Shown piece by piece: positions 12,007 to 25,854 of a DNA stretch of 64,000 nt (positions within the stretch are counted from its first letter, which is position 1; each line of letters starts with the position of its first letter). Source of the stretch: Batillaria attramentaria (taxonomy: Eukaryota; Mollusca; Gastropoda; Batillariidae); NCBI GenBank assembly GCA_018292915.2, contig JACVVK020000399.1:298501-362500 (forward strand), in the 5' to 3' direction. Both the position numbers and the translations under genes were made by a program. The notes under the pieces were generated by a model. The model made no database searches, was not told the origin of the DNA, and saw only the letters and a list, made by a program, of their open reading frames with translations.

Positions 12007-12031
12007 TGCGTGCGTGTGTGTGTGTGTGTGT
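11919..12031. repeat. (TG)n/(TGCG)n compound microsatellite
   Basis: A TG run followed by TGCG repeats and another short TG run. Confidence 0.95.
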
Positions 12032-12135
12032 ATGTTGTGGGGGGAGGGGGGGTGCGTGCGTGCGTGTGTGCGTGCGAGTGTGTGTGTATGTCTGTGTCTG
12101 TGGTTTCATATTTTATTTTCAACACGAGGACGAAG

Positions 12136-12236
12136 ATTACGTGTATTTCTTTACGTACGCCTCATCCACTCTTCACTTCAACGCGTTTCAAACCGTTGCA
12201 CTGGCTGAGGCTCTGAAGAAACTCCCCAACATTTGA
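12136..12236 (+). CDS. Candidate terminal exon of the same unidentified gene
   Basis: After AG at 12134-12135, a phase-1 entry gives 32 codons ([18 protein letters not shown]... ending LKKLPNI) and TGA at 12234-12236. The acceptor lacks a good pyrimidine tract, and the intervening 362-bp intron is mostly TG microsatellite. The frame also reads open further upstream, so the exact start is uncertain. Confidence 0.38.
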
Positions 12237-12542
12237 GTATTGCATTGCATCATAAAGGGAAACCACCCTGTTCATTTCCATCAGAGACATGAAACTGCAA
12301 GACACTCACTCCACCTTCCATGTTTAGTAAGCAAATTTATGCTGTGGAACAGTTTCGCCTATGAGCGCCTGTACGCTCGAAATACGCTGTCCTGATGATT
12401 AGTAGAGCTTTTAATGCGATACAATGTTCGACACTACAACGAGGGAAACACATGTAGTTTGATGTGACTGAAACATGGAAAGATAGCAGTAAATCCATTG
12501 ACGTCATTTAAGGAAAAAAGACCATGAGGTCAATCTCTTTCT

Positions 12543-13208
12543 CATGTATCTCAGTACTGTTTGTAAGTGGAGGGTGAAAAGCTGTTGCGTTGAGGTCTTC
12601 ATTGTTGTTATGAAACCTGCGCAGCATTACAATGTTTCAGTTTTGTTCCGCTGAGGAGAAACTGTGTTTTCCTTTGATGCTCAGTGAACAGTAATACAGT
12701 ATTACGTCACTGACTGAAAAGTGTGGGTACACTGACGTGCTGTGTACCTGACATCAGTCAAAAACTTTACGTTTCGATTGACGTATTAGTATATGTATGT
12801 ACATGAAAGTAGTGGGTCTCACTCGTATCATTTTATTAATACTTATTTGCTCTTGCAGAGAATGTGTGTGTATAGTCAGTTCCATATGTAAAACTAGTTT
12901 TCTTGACTTGATCGACCCAGCAGCACAGCTAATGTAGTTCAAAATACATTTGCATATAGTTTATGAATAGGATATATATTTGCATTAGTTATTTTCATAT
13001 ACAGGGCATAGTCTTTTTTAAGGGCATGGAGACTTTTCTGATTGACTCTTAAGAGCTGCTAGCATTACAAAAACTGAATTGATTGTAAATATGGAATTTT
13101 GTGTTTACATGTATTCAGTTTACACATTAGTGTGACCACAATAACGTTCTGACAGAAAATGTTTGCTTGATGTGCTACTGCTCTTGTATTCAAGTGTTGA
13201 GTGCATCC

Positions 13209-13212
<4 letters not shown>
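12543..13212 (+). repeat. Copy 2 of the ~680-bp duplicated segment
   Basis: Same order of landmarks as 9371-10050, with small indels. It starts about 300 bases after the stop codon of the possible gene end at 12136-12236 and stops at the TG run at 13213. Confidence 0.8.

Positions 13213-13262
<50 letters not shown>
13213..13262. repeat. (TG)n microsatellite
   Basis: About 25 TG units at the right end of duplicated segment copy 2. Confidence 0.95.
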
Positions 13263-13267
<5 letters not shown>

Positions 13268-13423
13268 TGGGTGTGTCGGTTTGAGGGGAGGGAGCTCCTG
13301 AAAATGAAGAGCAAAAGAGCAACAGTTACATCCCTTTTCTTGGGACATTCCTGACTTGTTGCCTCCGAATGAATGTATTTTCATTTTAATTCTAGGGATT
13401 TATTCGCAATGTATCATGGGGAT

Positions 13424-13600
13424 TAGTTCCGCAGAAAAGTGGCAAAGAAAATTTTGATTTCTGCAGAATAATTGCACAATCCTGTAAAAATAGAAATAGG
13501 GTTTTTTCTGTAGAAAACCGGCTTTTCGGGAGGGGGAGGGGGGGGGGGTTCTGCAGGAAACTTTTTTCCTGCACAAAGTGCTTTTTCCCTGCAGAAAACT
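13424..13600. repeat. Short-range cluster of CTGCAGAAA-type palindromes
   Basis: Variants of tTCTGCAGAAAa recur about six times (near 13434, 13459, 13508, 13549, 13567 and 13586), in both orientations because the motif is nearly palindromic. A G run lies between them. This could be the remains of a small inverted-repeat element; no target duplication is clear. Confidence 0.4.
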
Positions 13601-15149
13601 CTGTGTTGTCATTTATCGCCAACTACATATGAATTCTCATCGTATACATCTGTCTCATCGCGCACCTTCAAACCGCTACTGTACACCCCGTATGTATTGC
13701 TGGTCACTGACGATGAACGTGCAGCTGAGCACACAACATATTTTCATGAACACTGGATGTTACCGGAATGCACACACTGACGGAAACAAGGGTGGGTCTT
13801 TAGTTACAATGAACTAGGCTACATGTTACAAGTCACTTTCCATACAATCCCAACTTACTGAGAAACCGTCTACGTGAGGAAACCGACTCTTTGGCCGTTT
13901 GTTTATTTTCGAGCTATTTCACTGCGGCAAAAAGACACAATACACAATCATACAATACTGGATCCGGTTGCTGTAAATATTACTAGTCCAACTGAGTAAA
14001 CACTGACCGTGCATAGAGTGCTGCTTTCCAGTGCTATCAAGTGTGCACAAAGCACAACTGATTCTCAGTGCTGTCATTTCGGGAAAAGAACAACAACAAC
14101 AAACACCTAAGCGCTTATCAAATATATGGTGCTTACTCCCTTTTGGCTGAAGACGTGACAGTTTTCTATACATGTCTGTCTGTTGCTACGTGAATGATAT
14201 GCGACATATCGCCCCGAGGACGGACCGACAGGATGAATCATCGGCCATATCCTTCCTGTTAAATGTCGAAGTCTGCACTGAGATTCTATCAGAGCAGTGT
14301 TGCCCGAGTTTCTATGTCCGTCTGATCAGTTGTCAGTTTGCCGGCGAACAAGAAGTTCTTTATTCGTCGGCCAAAGTTCGAATCGCGAGTGCTAGCATTC
14401 ATTGCCCATGGCACTACATGACTTTATAAGCGTACTCATTTGTAAATCGGCTTTTCTGGGGGGGGGGGGGGGGGGGGGCTGGTGGGGGGGGGGGGGGGGC
14501 TGCAGTGGGAGAAGGGTGGGGCGGGTTTGCATATCGTATCCTGTTGATTTCTGCAGTTCTGTGGCGTTAAACGCAGTGAGAGAGACTGCATGCGTTAGAC
14601 ACTTCGCCAACGTTCACGGGGATTTGGAGATACTCGATACAGTATCGACAAGGAGCTCTATATTATTCCCGGGAAATAAAGGTCGACAGTACTCGTTGAT
14701 GCAGATCTTTGTCCCGTCTCATGTTTGTTTTTCTTATTTTCAGAGTTTGTTTGGTTGGCTGTTTTTTTTTTTATTGTTGGTGTTGTTTTTGTTTGTTGTT
14801 TTGTTTTTTAGTTCTGTTTTGTTGTTTTTGTTTTGTTTGTTATTGTTGGTTGTTTGCTTTGTTGTTTTGAGGGGGGGGGGGGGGGGTCGTTGTGCACACA
14901 TTGTGACAGGACTTGGGAGGGGGGGGGGGGAGGCGGGTGTCGTGGGTTTTATCTATGTTTTATTTCTTTGTCTGAAGTACGTGGGCAGATAGATAGGACA
15001 AATGCCCAGTCTTGGCGGGCCGTAATAATACATGTATAGGACAGTTTAGTGCCATGAATGTTGTACATTATGGCACATAAATGACGGTAAGAAACCAATC
15101 GGACATTTCAAAATTGAACTGGTCGATCTGTAACCCATGTTCGACTGAC
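13601..15149. other. Non-coding stretch with long homopolymer-G and TTG-rich tracts
   Basis: Holds G runs at 14458-14500 and 14870-14930 and TTTG/TTG-rich sequence at 14755-14870. No exon with supporting splice sites was found on either strand. Confidence 0.5.
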
Positions 15150-15447
15150 GCGGATTTGAAGCCCTACTTTCGGCACCGTGACAAAACTATCACGTCTGTG
15201 GTTTTCTTGTTGTTGTTGTTGTTGTTTTTGCTGCCCCAACTCTTTGCCAGATCCAGTGGTGTTCCTATCAGGTCATGGGTGGAATCCACAGAGGGCTCGA
15301 AAGCTGGGGCAATTTTGTTATTATGCATAATGATGGAGATGAGGGTGGTGGTAAGATGATGCCATGGGGGTCCGTGTGGTTTGAGACTGCGGGACAGGGC
15401 CGCATTCCACGTTTCCTGTCACAAATATCCCGGTGTTGACCGGGCCC

Positions 15448-18400
15448 CCCCATCGATGAGTGCATCCTTGCCGTTGGAGATGGGGCTTGCGTGTCTCCAT
15501 GACCCCGAGAGCTATGCCGGCGGGAGATTCGTCTCCTGGTAGGGCCACCCATGCTGGACAGGTCGAAGGGTAGAGGCCAGACGAAGCGCACTCACTGGTC
15601 CTCCAGGTTGGGGGTTTGAGTAGGGCTAACAACCCAACTCTTTAAAAACAAAACCTGTTACAGAAACTACAACCACAGATCTACAACGCAACTTGGTCCA
15701 GGAAGAGTCCTCTCTAGTAGAGCCCATGACGCGAGCTGGTGAAAGCCCTCGGGAAGCCAGTGCGCCGACTACTCTTCTGACAGCCAAGACCAAAGCCAGG
15801 ATAGGGACCTGGAACATCCGAACCCTATACGAAACAGGAAAGACAGCACAAGTGAGTCAAGAAATGCATAGATACAATCTGAAGCTGCTCGGCCTATGTG
15901 AGACAAGATGGACAGGAACAGGACGCACTCGACTCACCTCCGGAGACACCATCCTCTACTCCGGACACGAAGACGGCCAACCACACATGCACGGAGTAGC
16001 GTTGCTGATGACACCTGAAGCAACACAAGCACTATTGTCCTGGGAACCAGTGTCACCAAGGATCCTGAGCGCCAGATTCAACTCAAAGGGCAGGAAAGTC
16101 ACCATCCTCCAGTGCTACGCTCCCACCAACATGGCCGATGAGGAAGAAAAGGAGAACTTTTACGAGCAGCTCCAAGCCGTCCTCGACAAAGCACCAAGAA
16201 GAGACCTGAAGATCCTCATGGGAGACCTCAACGCCAAAGTGGGCACCGACAACACAGACAGAGAACTCATCATGGGCAAACACGGAACAGGGACACAGAA
16301 CGAGAACGGAGAGCTCTTCACAGAATTCTGCACCACCAACGACCTGGTCATCGGAGGCACCATATTCCCCCACAAGACCATCCACAAAACCACCTGGACA
16401 TCACCGGACGGAAGAACTGTAAACCAGATCGACCACATCACCATCGGCAGGAAGTGGCGAAGAAGCTTGCTGGACGTCCGAGCAAAGCGGGGAGCTGATG
16501 CAGCCTCAGACCATCACCTCGTCATTGCAGCGATCAAGATCAAGCTGAAGGCCTACAGAGACCAGGCGGACAGACCATCCCACAAGTACAACGTGCACAG
16601 TCTGAAGGAGAGCGTCAAGACCAACGCCTTCAGATGTGAGCTGAGGAACAGATTCAGCGCTCTCGACACACTACCTGAAGAGACAATCGAGGAGCACTGG
16701 CACGACCTGCGAGAAACCTGGACAGCAACATGCAGGGAAGTGCTGGAAAAGAAGACGAGACAACACAAAGAGTGGCTTACATCTGACACCTGGGACCTCA
16801 TCACAGAGAGAAAACGCCTGAAAGACCTGATCAACCACACTGACGACCAAGACGACAAGCGCGACCTGCAGGCTCAATACTGGGACGTCAACCGGCAGGT
16901 CAAGAGGAGCGCAAGGAACGACAAGAGGAACTTCATCAACGACCTCACAGAAGAAGCAGAAACAGCAGCAGGACAACGGAACATGAAACGGCTCTACGAA
17001 ATAACAAGGACACTCTCTGGGAAAAATAACAACCCCACCAGACCAGTCAAAGACAAGAGCGGACAAATCATCACCAAAGAGGAAGACCAAAGGACAAGGT
17101 GGGCTGAACACTTTAAGGAAACGCTCAACAGGCCTCCACCACCAGTCCCACCAGACATACCACCGGCAGCCCAGCTACTCGACATCAGCACCAGCCCCCC
17201 TACCAAGACCGAGATCATCAAAGCCATCAAGTCCCTCAAGTCTGGCAAAGCAGCAGGCCCCGACGGCATACCACCAGAAGCCCTCAAGGCCGACATCCAG
17301 ACCTCCACCGACATGCTGCACCCGCTCCTGAGGAAGATCTGGGAGAGCGAGAGCGTGCCACAAGACTGGAAGAAGGGACACCTGGTAAAGCTGCCAAAGA
17401 AAGGGGACCTCTCATCCTGTAGCAACTGGCGAGGCATCATGCTCCTGTCCATACCAGGGAAGGTTCTCACCAGGATCATCCTGGAGAGGCTGAAGACCGC
17501 GCTGGACAAGACACTCCGGGAGGAACAGGCAGGATTCCGCAACGACCGATCCTGCACTGATCACATAGCCACGATGAGGATCATCATCGAGCAGTCCCTG
17601 GAGTGGCAGACCCCCCTGTACAGCACATTCGTTGACTTCCAGAAGGCGTTCGACAGTGTTGACAGGGAGGTCATCTGGAAGCTGATGTCTCACTACGGTT
17701 TTCCACCAAAGTTTGTCAACATCATCCGACAGCTGTACGAAGATGCCACCTGCCAGGTAATCCACGACGGGAAACTGACAGAACCATTCACAGTACGGAC
17801 CGGCGTTCGTCAAGGCTGCATCCTCTCACCCACAATCTTCCTGATGGTGGTCGACTGGGTCATGAGACAAGCCACCGACGGTAAGAGGACAGGGATCCAG
17901 TGGACCTTCAGCAAACAGCTCGAGGACCTGGATTTCGCGGACGACATCGCCCTCCTCTCCCACAAGCAACAAGATGTGCAGGAGAAGCTGAACAGAGTCG
18001 CCGAAGAAGCTGAGAAGACCGGCCTCAAGATCAACATCAGCAAGACCGAAGTCATGAGAGTCAACCACAAACAGCACGACCCCATCCAGCTGCACCAGGA
18101 AGACATCAAAGAGGTGGACAAGTTCATCTACCTCGGCAGCGTTGTCAGCAAGGATGGAGGAACGGACGAAGACATCAAGAGCCGCACCAACAAAGCCAGA
18201 CATGCCTTTCGCACTCTGCGCCCCATCTGGAGATCCACAGCCCTATCCCTGCGAAACAAGATCCGGATCTTCAACTCAAATGTGAAGTCGGTCCTACTCT
18301 ATGGCTCGGAGACATGGCGCACCACCAAGACAGGCTCCCACAGGCTGCAAACCTTCATCAACAGATGCCTCCGCAACATTCTCAACATCAGATACCCACT

Positions 18401-18731
18401 GGTGATCACCAACCAAGACCTCTGGGAGCGAACAAGACAGGTCCCCATCGAGCAGGAGATCAAGAAAAGGAAATGGGGATGGATCGGACACACTTTGCGA
18501 AAGCCAACATCAAATGTCACCAGGCAGTCCCTTGATTGGAACCCCCAGGGAAAGCGCAAAGTGGGCCGACCGAAGCAGACCTGGCGGAGGAGTACGGACG
18601 CTGAAGCCAAGGCCGCCGGAACGACGTGGGCCGAACTAAAGAGGGCGTCCCAGAACCGAGTGCGCTGGCGGAGTGTGGTTGCAGCCCTATGTTCCCCAGG
18701 GAATAAAGAGGACTAAACTAACTAAACTAAC
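15448..18731 (+). mobile_element. Full-length RTE-like non-LTR retrotransposon (LINE)
   Basis: A 3284-bp element lies between two copies of the 11-base sequence TGACCGGGCCC at 15437-15447 and 18732-18742, a candidate target-site duplication. It has a 278-bp 5' leader, one long ORF, almost no 3' UTR, and a short tandem tail of ACTAA/ACTA units instead of poly(A). A single ORF with apurinic-type endonuclease plus reverse transcriptase, a very short 3' UTR and a repeat tail fit the RTE group; the clade is inferred, not tested by phylogeny. Confidence 0.8.
15726..18716 (+). CDS. LINE ORF: endonuclease / reverse transcriptase, intact (996 aa)
   Basis: The frame is open from 15630, but the first ATG is at 15726; the in-frame codon at 15693 is TTG. 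The protein is 996 residues, ending ...GNKED before TAA at 18714. Residues ~25-260 form an APE-type endonuclease: GTWNIRTL, LGLCETRW, MGDLNAKVG, QIDHITI and SDHHLV carry the usual catalytic positions. Residues ~490-760 form the reverse transcriptase: GKAAGPDGIPPEAL, NWRGIMLLSIPGK, QAGFRNDRSCTDHI, VDFQKAFDSVDRE, GVRQGCILSP, and the catalytic box FADD at ~735 where YADD or FADD is usual. The C-terminus has GWIGHTLRK (~918) and GKRKVGRPKQTWRR (~940), typical of related LINEs. The enzyme nicks target DNA and copies its own RNA at the nick. No stop or frameshift is present, so it may be a young copy. Confidence 0.9.
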   Translation: MTRAGESPREASAPTTLLTAKTKARIGTWNIRTLYETGKTAQVSQEMHRYNLKLLGLCETRWTGTGRTRLTSGDTILYSGHEDGQPHMHGVALLMTPEATQALLSWEPVSPRILSARFNSKGRKVTILQCYAPTNMADEEEKENFYEQLQAVLDKAPRRDLKILMGDLNAKVGTDNTDRELIMGKHGTGTQNENGELFTEFCTTNDLVIGGTIFPHKTIHKTTWTSPDGRTVNQIDHITIGRKWRRSLLDVRAKRGADAASDHHLVIAAIKIKLKAYRDQADRPSHKYNVHSLKESVKTNAFRCELRNRFSALDTLPEETIEEHWHDLRETWTATCREVLEKKTRQHKEWLTSDTWDLITERKRLKDLINHTDDQDDKRDLQAQYWDVNRQVKRSARNDKRNFINDLTEEAETAAGQRNMKRLYEITRTLSGKNNNPTRPVKDKSGQIITKEEDQRTRWAEHFKETLNRPPPPVPPDIPPAAQLLDISTSPPTKTEIIKAIKSLKSGKAAGPDGIPPEALKADIQTSTDMLHPLLRKIWESESVPQDWKKGHLVKLPKKGDLSSCSNWRGIMLLSIPGKVLTRIILERLKTALDKTLREEQAGFRNDRSCTDHIATMRIIIEQSLEWQTPLYSTFVDFQKAFDSVDREVIWKLMSHYGFPPKFVNIIRQLYEDATCQVIHDGKLTEPFTVRTGVRQGCILSPTIFLMVVDWVMRQATDGKRTGIQWTFSKQLEDLDFADDIALLSHKQQDVQEKLNRVAEEAEKTGLKINISKTEVMRVNHKQHDPIQLHQEDIKEVDKFIYLGSVVSKDGGTDEDIKSRTNKARHAFRTLRPIWRSTALSLRNKIRIFNSNVKSVLLYGSETWRTTKTGSHRLQTFINRCLRNILNIRYPLVITNQDLWERTRQVPIEQEIKKRKWGWIGHTLRKPTSNVTRQSLDWNPQGKRKVGRPKQTWRRSTDAEAKAAGTTWAELKRASQNRVRWRSVVAALCSPGNKED

Positions 18732-19240
18732 TGACCGGGCCCGGGAACTACAGCACCTGCGGTGCCGGCCGTGTAATCATCCACATCATAAGACGTGTCA
18801 TACCAAAGGAAGCACCCACAAAGTCAGTCGCACACGTGAAGTGGGGGAATCGCAGCTGTGTGGCAACAGCCTCCCCACTGGGCCCATACCACACCCACTC
18901 TGGGTAGGAGCCGACTTAGGTAGGAAAAATCCCGCTTTCCTCGGCTGGGGCTCGAACCCGGGTCTCCCGGTCCGTCCATGGTCCCATGTGCTAACCACTA
19001 CACTACGGGGGCCGGTCCTGTGTTTATTTATTGTCGTTGATGTCCTTGTCCTCTGCTTTACAGACACTAGTCTCGGTATTTCTGGGAAGCGTGGAGAAAT
19101 GTCTGAGTTAATCACGTATTCTAGTACTCTCTACGGATATATATATATCTCAACTACATCACATCTATTGGTAAGTATTTTCTTCCTACAAGTGACGCCG
19201 TTGGAGTCATACCTCATATCCGGTGGAAGTGCAGCTGAGT

Positions 19241-19875
19241 GACGAGGCGGAACTAATCTGGTCGGCTCCCTGGCTCGCAAGTATGACGTAAATTATGGAA
19301 GTTATTATAAGTTTTCCAGCTGAAAGTCCGGTTTAGTGATGGTGCGCGAGATTGTTCTTGTCATCACTACAGCGTGCATCTCTCTCTCTCTGTCTCTCTC
19401 TCTCTCGCACGTGGTATCCGTATCACGTGTGGTGTAACAGCCCTTAGAAACTGCCTAAGAAGTAAACCACATTAACTCATTCCTAACGGGACACTTTGAT
19501 CACTTTCTGACCACCATTTCTGCTCCACAATGGACAACGTTCCCGACAAATATCGGCCTATACATCAGTGTATACTATTACGGTCCGCCAGGACATTAAT
19601 TTTGTCCTAATGTAGCCCCCACGTATATAAAAGCCGCGAAATCTCAGCATCCAGCATTTAACGTGTAATGGATCAACAACTGAAATGAATAAATCAAACC
19701 AAAATAAAAATATCAAACAAACATGAAAGAAATACAATCAGCATAGCCAAATAATAGAAACATTAAGAAATAAAACTGAAAACCTGAACCCACGACACCC
19801 TCTCACCCCTCCCCCCCCCACTTCCCCCATCGAAGTCCTGTCACAGTGTGTGTACATATTGTGCTGTTGTTTTTC

Positions 19876-19908
<33 letters not shown>

Positions 19909-19988
19909 CTCTCTCTCTCTCCGGCTCTCTGTGCCGGTGTGCATGCGTGCGTGCGTGCGTGCGTGCGTGCGTGTGTGTGTGTGCGTGT

Positions 19989-20035
<47 letters not shown>

Positions 20036-20844
20036 GGAAAGAGAAAGAGGGGAAACAAAATAAACCTTTAGAGAGAGAGACAGAGACATGGGCAGCGACA
20101 GAGACAGACAGAGAGAGCATCGTCTCTTCAGGGAATATTGTCACATTTGAGAGCGCGTGACCGTGGTGACGATGAGACACGCAGACCAAGTGAAAGTGTC
20201 GGGTGTTGATTTGCATCAAGGGACGTCCAGTACTGCTAATGAAGTCCCAGTGGCCATGCAGCCACACTCACAGCCGGCGTCCAAGTTGTCTCTTACCCGG
20301 CGGCCCGACTTACCAGTATGTCAGTAGCTGACCGACGTTAAGGCTAACGCTAAGACCACTTTTTTTGGGTTTTCTTTTAATCTTCCATCATTGAAGCGTA
20401 GATTTGTTTTGTTTTAATCTTCTATTATGGAAGCTTAGATTTTGGACTTATTTTACATTGTTTATTTTGTACATATTTCCACGGTGAACTGAAAGTCTAC
20501 CTTCTTTAAATTTGATAAAATACACATGGTATAGATAGGGCCCTAATGGTTGAAGGGGTATTTTACCTGCTTAATTCTTAATGGTCCCTCCCCCCCCCCC
20601 CGCCCCCTTCTCGGTAAGGGATAATGTATTTTTTTTTTTTCAAAATACAAAGGTATTTGCAGAATTTTTTTTATAAATATAGATGTCCCTCAGGCGCAGG
20701 GACGTGAAAGTTCGACTGACTGACTCAGGCTAAGGCAATGACTGGACTCGACTTACCAGGAAACAGACTAGACAAACCGCGCAATATTTTGAAGAGACAC
20801 GAGTTGACTTTTGCAAGTTTCCGAAGCTGTCCTTGGCTGCTTAC
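19241..20844. other. Non-coding stretch, simple repeats only
   Basis: Contains a CT-rich tract (19381-19406), a C run (19878-19907), a TGCG/TG compound microsatellite (19942-20034) and T-rich sequence. No supported exon. Confidence 0.5.
19942..20034. repeat. (GTGC)n/(GT)n compound microsatellite
   Basis: GCGT repeats pass into GT repeats, the same structure as the tract at 11919. Confidence 0.95.
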
Positions 20845-20950
20845 GGTGACGAAATTCTAGCCTGCTAAGGCCCGTCATTGCTGAAATATGAGGCAGTAAT
20901 GTACACCGGTCTAGTGATCGGCCATGCCAGCCTGAGGGGTATCGAACGTT
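20845..20950 (-). CDS. Candidate next exon of the same minus-strand gene
   Basis: Acceptor tgtttcag on the minus strand at 20951-20952 starts a frame of 35 codons plus one base (NVRYPSGWHGRSLDRCTLL...) ending at donor ACC/gtaagc. The phase-0 entry matches the phase-0 exit of the exon at 21850-22044. No further exon with fitting phase was found downstream, so this is tentative. Confidence 0.28.
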
Positions 20951-21849
20951 CTGAAACAACACACGGGAATCATATGAAACTCAATTTGCATACACAAGGC
21001 AAAAACAAACTTCTTTTTTTTTAAATAGAGGATGAGAGGTCACTATGGTTGTCTTTGTGGAATACGCTGAAGCAATAGCTACACTGAGCATCTGTTCAAA
21101 ATGCTTTTCTTATCAGGACGCTTTTGGAGTTGCCCGGTATTCATCTGTAAATCGAAATCAAAACTATACTTAGTCCCACCACACTTTTCCCCTTACGTGT
21201 CAACGCGAGTCCCTCGCCCACGGTCCCAACCCAACCCAACCACACCCCTGGCCAGGGATAGCAAAATTGTTCTCTCATAACTGTATACTAGCGCCTACTA
21301 TACCTTTCCTCCCCCCCCCCCCCCCCCCCCCACATCCTGCCCCCCCCCCCCAACCTCTCCCGCCACAGGGTGACCTTAAAGTTCCATGCGATTGGATGTG
21401 ACATTTGTACAGATCGTCCAGACATATTCTACCACCATAACTTGGGGGCAAACTGAGACGAAAATAAATACAGCTAGACTAGATCCAGTGGAGGACTGCT
21501 CCGATAGGTTGCTAATTTTGGCACTTTCTTCAGGCGATAAAGCCATGACTTAGACTGACTGAATCAGTGTTGGCAGCAGACAGATATCCGAAAGATCACC
21601 TGAAGGAATGGCTCAAAGACTGTTTCTAAAAGTTCTCAGTGTCAATACTATATAATACTCAGAGCCAATGCAGATTTTTCATAATACTGAATGAAACGAA
21701 TACATTTTTATCGTGTTCAGTTGTTAACAGAAACGTAGGCTGGAAGAAATGGACTGACAGGGACCGACAGTAATGAGCTTTCAGGATCTCTCAATAACCA
21801 CCCTGAACTTTTTGTCCATAGAATAGGCTGAAAAAAGTGCCTTTCCTAC

Positions 21850-22044
21850 CTGTGGCCCCCCAAACACGACTTCTTCGTCTGGTCCTGAAAATTCAAACAT
21901 GGCGGCTGTAGGCGTGAAATTGGCAACCTTCAAATAGTTTCCAGTCCAGTCAATAAATCGATATTTTGTGTGACAGGTTGACCCAGCGTGTGGGACGTAC
22001 GCCGCCAGGGTTCTGCACTTTGTAAATCCCCCTTCTTTTTTTTC
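21850..22044 (-). CDS. Candidate coding exon, minus strand, unrecognised (65 codons, phase 0-0)
   Basis: On the minus strand a TTTTTAG acceptor at 22045-22046 opens exactly 65 codons ending at a good donor (CACAG/gtagga). The protein segment includes KCRTLAAYVPHAGSTCHTKY, RFIDWTGNYLKVANF and MFEFSGPDEEVVFGG, a balanced, globular-looking composition. It contains two cysteines. An internal ATG with a strong context (gccgccATG, frame MFEFSG) would allow this to be a first exon instead. No family recognised. Confidence rests on splice sites plus an open frame only. Confidence 0.45.
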
Positions 22045-25122
<3,078 letters not shown>

Positions 25123-25553
25123 CAGTATACGCCGGTTATAAGAAACTCGAGGGGGGGCAATTTTTTGGTTTCTTATATCCGAGTTTTCTTATATCTGAAA
25201 GTCGGATATAAGAAAGTATTTTGAAAAATATTTCTTATAACCGAGTTCAGTGAAAAAAAGGTTTAAAACATTTCTTTTTTCTCAGTTCATGTATGTTTTG
25301 CATTAAATTAAGAAATATCTGGTTTCTCTTAAAGACCTGCACAGAATATATATGTGTAGAGTTAATATACACCAGTGCGCTTGTGTCCTTCAATGTCAGA
25401 TTTTTTTTTTGTTTGAACATGAAAATACTGTTTTTGCTTCCCAACTGTAGCGCTGGCGGTCATGTGGTAAGAAAAAACAAAACAAAAAGAAAAAAAAACC
25501 AAACCAACCAACCAACCAACCAAACAAACAAACAAACAAAAAAGAACTAAGGG

Positions 25554-25585
<32 letters not shown>

Positions 25586-25853
25586 CCTTGTATTTATAGG
25601 ATATATTAAAAGTGCATTATGTATCAACTTTTGATCTATAAAACACTCGTCCCATTAGAGTATGATATGCGATGCTTTCCGTGTCTAATTTGGATGAAAA
25701 AAGCTGCAAATTAGCTTTTTTCTGTTGGGAGGGGGAAGGGGGATGGAGGAAAGATGGACCACGTATATTGTCAAAGAAAGGAATTGATCAACAGCTAGTC
25801 TAATACTGATAGTTTTATTCTCCTTAACGCGAGCCCTGTAGACAGAGACAGAC

Positions 25854-25854
<1 letters not shown>

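Larger units (their letters stand above)
15207..19017 (-). mobile_element. tRNA-derived SINE, minus strand, split by a LINE
   Basis: Reading the minus strand from 19017, the head has a polymerase III box A region (TAGTGTAGTGGTTAGC, around 18991-19006) and box B (GGGTTCGAGCCCC, 18947-18959). The body continues to 18743, is interrupted by the LINE, and resumes at 15447 down to an (AAC)n-rich tail at about 15209-15235. Without the LINE it is about 516 bp, long for a SINE. Flanks carry a loose match (tctgtggttt / cctgtgttta) that could be the SINE's target duplication. Confidence 0.65.
15150..19240 (+). repeat. Interrupted second copy of the 10320-10575 repeat family
   Basis: The left part 15150-15206 matches the start of the intact copy and the right part 19018-19240 continues exactly where it stopped. 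The 3.8 kb between is foreign: a minus-strand SINE that itself contains a plus-strand LINE. This gives the order of insertion: repeat first, SINE second, LINE last. Confidence 0.65.

Noticed and set aside
14340..14420. TTCGAATCGC, box-B-like string
   Set aside because: No box A at the right distance on either strand and no cloverleaf can be drawn.
15268..15632. Overlapping minus-strand frames near the LINE 5' leader
   Set aside because: They cross the SINE/LINE border at 15447 and overlap non-coding leader; shadows of GC-rich repeat sequence.
15693..15725. Start of the LINE ORF at 15693
   Set aside because: The codon there is TTG; the first in-frame ATG is at 15726.
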